Shown here piece by piece: positions 61,511 through 64,000 of a stretch of DNA of 64,000 nt. The translations under genes and the position numbers were made by a program. Numbering within the stretch: position 1 is the first letter of the stretch; each line of letters opens with the position of its first letter. This stretch comes from Epsilonproteobacteria bacterium UBA4036 (GTDB taxonomy: Bacteria > Campylobacterota > Campylobacteria > Campylobacterales > Arcobacteraceae), in NCBI GenBank assembly GCA_002382325.1, contig DGAG01000010.1, positions 124,001 through 188,000 on the forward strand, read 5' to 3'. The notes beneath the pieces were generated by a model that was not told the origin of the DNA, searched no databases, and saw nothing but the letters and a program-made list of their open reading frames with translations.

Positions 61511-61825
61511 ATGAACAACGAATTAGTCCAAAGGATTAAATCAAATCCTAAATATCAAGAGTTGGTTTCAAAAAGAAATGCTTTTTCATTGAAACTTTCT
61601 ATCTTTGTCTTAGCTATGTTTTATAGCTTTGTATTAGTTATTGCTTTCAATAAAGAATTACTGGCAATAAAATTGGGAGAAGGTGTTATGACGGTTGCCT
61701 TTCCTGTAGGAGCTGGAATTATTCTTATTAGCTTTCTTACGACATTAATTTATGTCAGAAGAGCCAATGGGGAATTTGAAGAGTTAACCAATAGTATTAA
61801 AGATGATGTAAAGGATTTATTATAA
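61511..61825 (+). CDS. DUF485 small membrane protein of the ActP module
   Basis: 104 residues. Start at ATG 61511 after GGAGG, which matches the N-terminus of the paralog at 63764 (MN[N/D]ELV.RI). Two membrane helices (about 24-46 and 56-80). DUF485 (YjcH-like) genes precede actP in many bacteria; function unknown. The stop overlaps the actP start (TAATG). The protein closely resembles the partial one at 63764. Confidence 0.9.
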   Translation: MNNELVQRIKSNPKYQELVSKRNAFSLKLSIFVLAMFYSFVLVIAFNKELLAIKLGEGVMTVAFPVGAGIILISFLTTLIYVRRANGEFEELTNSIKDDVKDLL

Positions 61826-63477
61826 TGCTAAAAGTAATTACACTATTAAGTTTACTTGCATTAGGGCTGTTTGCTGCAGGTGATGATTTAGGAGATATGG
61901 GGAAAAGAGACTTAAATGTTTCTGCAATTATTATGTTCTTTATTTTTATTGCTGGAACATTGGGTATTACAAAATGGGCTGCAAGTAAAACAAAATCGGC
62001 TTCAGACTTCTATACTGCTGGTGGTGGTATTAGTGGGTTCCAAAATGGTATGGCAATTGCGGGGGATTATATGTCTGCTGCCTCATTTTTAGGTATTTCT
62101 GGAATGATTTACTTAAATGGATTTGATGGATTAGTGTATGCCGTAGGGTTTTTAGTTGGTTGGCCTGTTATTTTATTTTTAATGGCTGAAAAACTCAGAA
62201 ACTTAGGTAAATTTACCTTCACGGATATTGCTGCATACCGATTATCTCAAAAAGAGATTAGAATCTTAGCCGCGTTTGGTTCTTTATCTGTTGTAACATT
62301 ATACTTAATTGCTCAAATGGTAGGTGCCGGAAAGTTAATTCAAATTCTTTTTGGTATGGATTATGAGTATGCGGTTATTTTAGTGGGTATTATGATGATT
62401 GTTTATGTCACATTTGGTGGAATGTTAGCCACCACATGGGTACAAATCATTAAAGCTGTGTTGTTGCTTTCTGGGGTTACTTTTATGGGATTCATGGTGA
62501 TGTCTCATTATGGTTTTTCATTTACTTCTTTAGCAACACAAGCCGTAGAAATACACGATAAAGGTCAAGCGATTATGGCACCCGGTGGATTTATTTCAGA
62601 TCCTATTTCAGCCATTTCTTTAGGGTTAGCCTTAATGTTAGGAACAGCAGGTTTACCTCATATTTTAATGAGATTCTTTACAGTAGGTAACGCCAAAGAA
62701 GCTCGAAAATCAGTTGTGTATGCCACAGGATTTATTGGGTATTTTTACTTAATTATTGCGGTCATTGGTTTAGGGGCTATTGTCTTTTTAAATACACCAG
62801 AAGGGGCTGCATACTTCCAAGATGGTAAGTTAATTGGTGGTGGAAATATGGCTGCTATTCATTTATCTCATGTTATTGGGGGAGATATTTTCTTAGGATT
62901 TATTTCTGCTGTTGCATTTGCAACCATTTTAGCGGTTGTTTCAGGATTAACACTGGCAGGAGCCAGTGCCATTTCACACGATATTTATGCCATTGTAGTA
63001 AAAAAAGGGTTAGCCAGTGAAGCCGATGAAATTAAAGTTTCAAAAAGATCGGTTATTATCATTGGTATTGTTGGGGTTATTTTAGGAATTGCCTTTGAAA
63101 ACCAAAATATTGCTTTTATGGTTGGTCTTGCTTTTGCCATTGCTGCATCGGCTAACTTCCCAATTTTGTTCTTATCTATTTATTGGTCAAAACTTACTAC
63201 AAGAGGAACATTTATTGGTGGTTTTGTTGGTTTAATTACGGCTGTTGTTTTAGTAATATTAAGCCCAACCGTTTGGGTTGAAATTTTAGGAAATGAAAGT
63301 GCGATTTTCCCTTATAAACACCCAGCATTGTTCTCTGTAAGTGCGGCATTTATTGCTATTTGGTTCTTCTCAATTACCGATAAATCACAAAGAGCAGCAC
63401 AAGAAATTGAATCTTTCGAAGCACAAAGTGTTCGTGCCCAAACGGGTATTGGCGCAGATGGCGCTGTTGATCACTAA
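61825..63477 (+). CDS. actP: Cation/acetate symporter ActP
   Basis: 550 residues. SSS-family transporter: signal-like N-terminal helix, GGGISGFQNGMAIAGDYMSAASFLG and GTAGLPHILMRFFTVGNAKEAR are diagnostic of acetate permease. About 13-14 helices. Imports acetate, and in relatives also propionate, pyruvate or glycolate, with Na+ or H+. Unlike the symporter at 56733, it has no EF-hand insertion. Co-transcribed with the DUF485 gene. The GCTAT array upstream and the two-component system five genes back suggest specific induction. Confidence 0.93.
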   Translation: MLKVITLLSLLALGLFAAGDDLGDMGKRDLNVSAIIMFFIFIAGTLGITKWAASKTKSASDFYTAGGGISGFQNGMAIAGDYMSAASFLGISGMIYLNGFDGLVYAVGFLVGWPVILFLMAEKLRNLGKFTFTDIAAYRLSQKEIRILAAFGSLSVVTLYLIAQMVGAGKLIQILFGMDYEYAVILVGIMMIVYVTFGGMLATTWVQIIKAVLLLSGVTFMGFMVMSHYGFSFTSLATQAVEIHDKGQAIMAPGGFISDPISAISLGLALMLGTAGLPHILMRFFTVGNAKEARKSVVYATGFIGYFYLIIAVIGLGAIVFLNTPEGAAYFQDGKLIGGGNMAAIHLSHVIGGDIFLGFISAVAFATILAVVSGLTLAGASAISHDIYAIVVKKGLASEADEIKVSKRSVIIIGIVGVILGIAFENQNIAFMVGLAFAIAASANFPILFLSIYWSKLTTRGTFIGGFVGLITAVVLVILSPTVWVEILGNESAIFPYKHPALFSVSAAFIAIWFFSITDKSQRAAQEIESFEAQSVRAQTGIGADGAVDH

Positions 63478-63485
63478 GCCTTTAC

Positions 63486-63513
63486 GTTACTAAAGAGTTC
63501 TCTCTTTAGTAAC
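63486..63513 (+). terminator. Terminator of actP
   Basis: GTTACTAAAGAG and CTCTTTAGTAAC, a perfect 12-bp stem with loop TTCT, followed by ACTTTTATTTT. Starts 8 nt after the stop codon. Confidence 0.88.
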
Positions 63514-63687
63514 ACTTTTATTTTAAACCATTTCATATATCTACATTTATATAATTATTTTTATTATTTAAAACCTCATTTTCTTCAATTTGTTACGATT
63601 TTACCTCTGTTACCTCTTTTTTACATAATTTATACATATCTATGTGGCTTATAATTTTTTATCTGTATAATGAGTTTTATCATTATT

Positions 63688-63710
63688 TGCTATGTTAATG
63701 CTATGTTTCA
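63688..63710 (+). promoter_or_regulatory. 11-bp-spaced GCTAT pair upstream of module 3
   Basis: TGCTATGTTAATGCTATGTT: GCTAT begins at 63689 and 63700, 11 bp apart. TGTATAATGA (63664-63673) upstream is an alternative -10. The DUF485 gene starts 64 nt after the second copy. Confidence 0.65.
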
Positions 63711-63763
63711 TTAACTCTCAATAACGACAAAACAAATTATTTCTGATTTACAAGGAAGAATAT

Positions 63764-64000
63764 ATGAACGATGAATTAGTTGAACGAATTGAAGCCAATC
63801 CAAAATATCATGAATTGGTCTCAAAAAGAAATCGTTTGGGTATCCAATTGGGTGCCTTTGTACTGCTTATGTTTTACGCATTTATTTTGGTTATTGCTTT
63901 TAACAAAGAGTTATTGGCAACCAAAATCGGAGACAATATGACCACCATAGCTTTTCCAATCGCTTTGGCAATTTTAGTTATCAGCTTCCTAACGACGCTG
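63764..64000 (+). CDS. Second DUF485 gene, start of a third symporter module (3' end outside window)
   Basis: 79 codons are visible from ATG 63764, preceded by AAGGAAG. The product (MNDELVERIEANPKYHELVSKRN, given here in two parts: MNDELVERIE and ANPKYHELVSKRN) matches the DUF485 protein at 61511 almost position for position. The frame is open to the window edge, so it is not a broken copy. A second actP-type gene is expected just beyond. This is a tandem duplication of the DUF485-actP operon with its regulatory repeats. Confidence 0.88.
   Translation, partial: MNDELVERIEANPKYHELVSKRNRLGIQLGAFVLLMFYAFILVIAFNKELLATKIGDNMTTIAFPIALAILVISFLTTL

Overview
The window is AT-rich chromosomal DNA from a member of the Campylobacterota, most likely an Arcobacter-like organism (Arcobacteraceae). 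The case rests on a CetA/CetB-type split energy-taxis receptor, a CcoI/CcoS cbb3-oxidase assembly pair, MurE next to a small TPR-like protein and a NifU-type protein, Mqo, MsrPQ, many stand-alone signalling proteins and very dense coding. No phage, insertion sequence or CRISPR array was seen.

Layout. 1-3460: the 3' part of an RND exporter, then a periplasmic triple-rhodanese protein. 3464-7376: an XRE regulator facing a histidine kinase, then an HD-GYP/response-regulator pair. 7384-11548: SulP transporter and divergent TetR, a lipoprotein, and metA. 11553-15680: a heme-c-motif c-di-GMP phosphodiesterase and a tetR-MATE operon. 16109-22468: valS, a diguanylate cyclase and a UvrD-type helicase. 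22554-25923: msrQ, msrP, nnrS and tpx (oxidative and nitrosative stress). 26014-32992: an apparent nine-gene operon running from an orphan ABC ATPase and hemH through the three AmmeMemoRadiSam genes to elyC, a zinc/manganese-type ABC importer and a CvfB-like protein. 33123-36561: tandem cytochromes c and ccoS/ccoI. 36747-42359: a REC-GGDEF-EAL protein, then gmk, an acidic protein, lolD, tsf and rpsB. 42619-44541: cetA/cetB-like receptor. 44733-50875: a membrane-anchored unknown protein, murE, a TPR-like protein, nifU-like, a 33-aa membrane peptide, ileS and a 58-aa zinc-ribbon protein. 51063-53031: mqo and cinA-like. 53071-53923: eight tRNA genes forming a duplicated Lys/Val/Glu/Asp set. 54042-64000: a Cache-domain two-component system followed by three symporter modules (DUF4212 + VC_2705-type; DUF485 + ActP; start of another DUF485 gene) and a DUF294/exonuclease pair.

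The most promising new signal lies in the last 10 kb. GCTAT/GCTAC elements repeat at exactly 11 bp upstream of all three symporter modules (2, 4 and 2 copies). Their spacing is that of OmpR/PhoB-family boxes, and an OmpR-family regulator with a Cache-domain kinase sits directly upstream. This suggests a carboxylate-uptake regulon. Other points of interest are the AmmeMemoRadiSam genes inside a heme/metal operon, four intergenic inverted repeats built from degenerate 7-nt units (one supplies the C-termini of two convergent genes), two small genes not previously listed, a structured rpsB leader and a Glu111 MetA that predicts acetyl-CoA rather than succinyl-CoA use.
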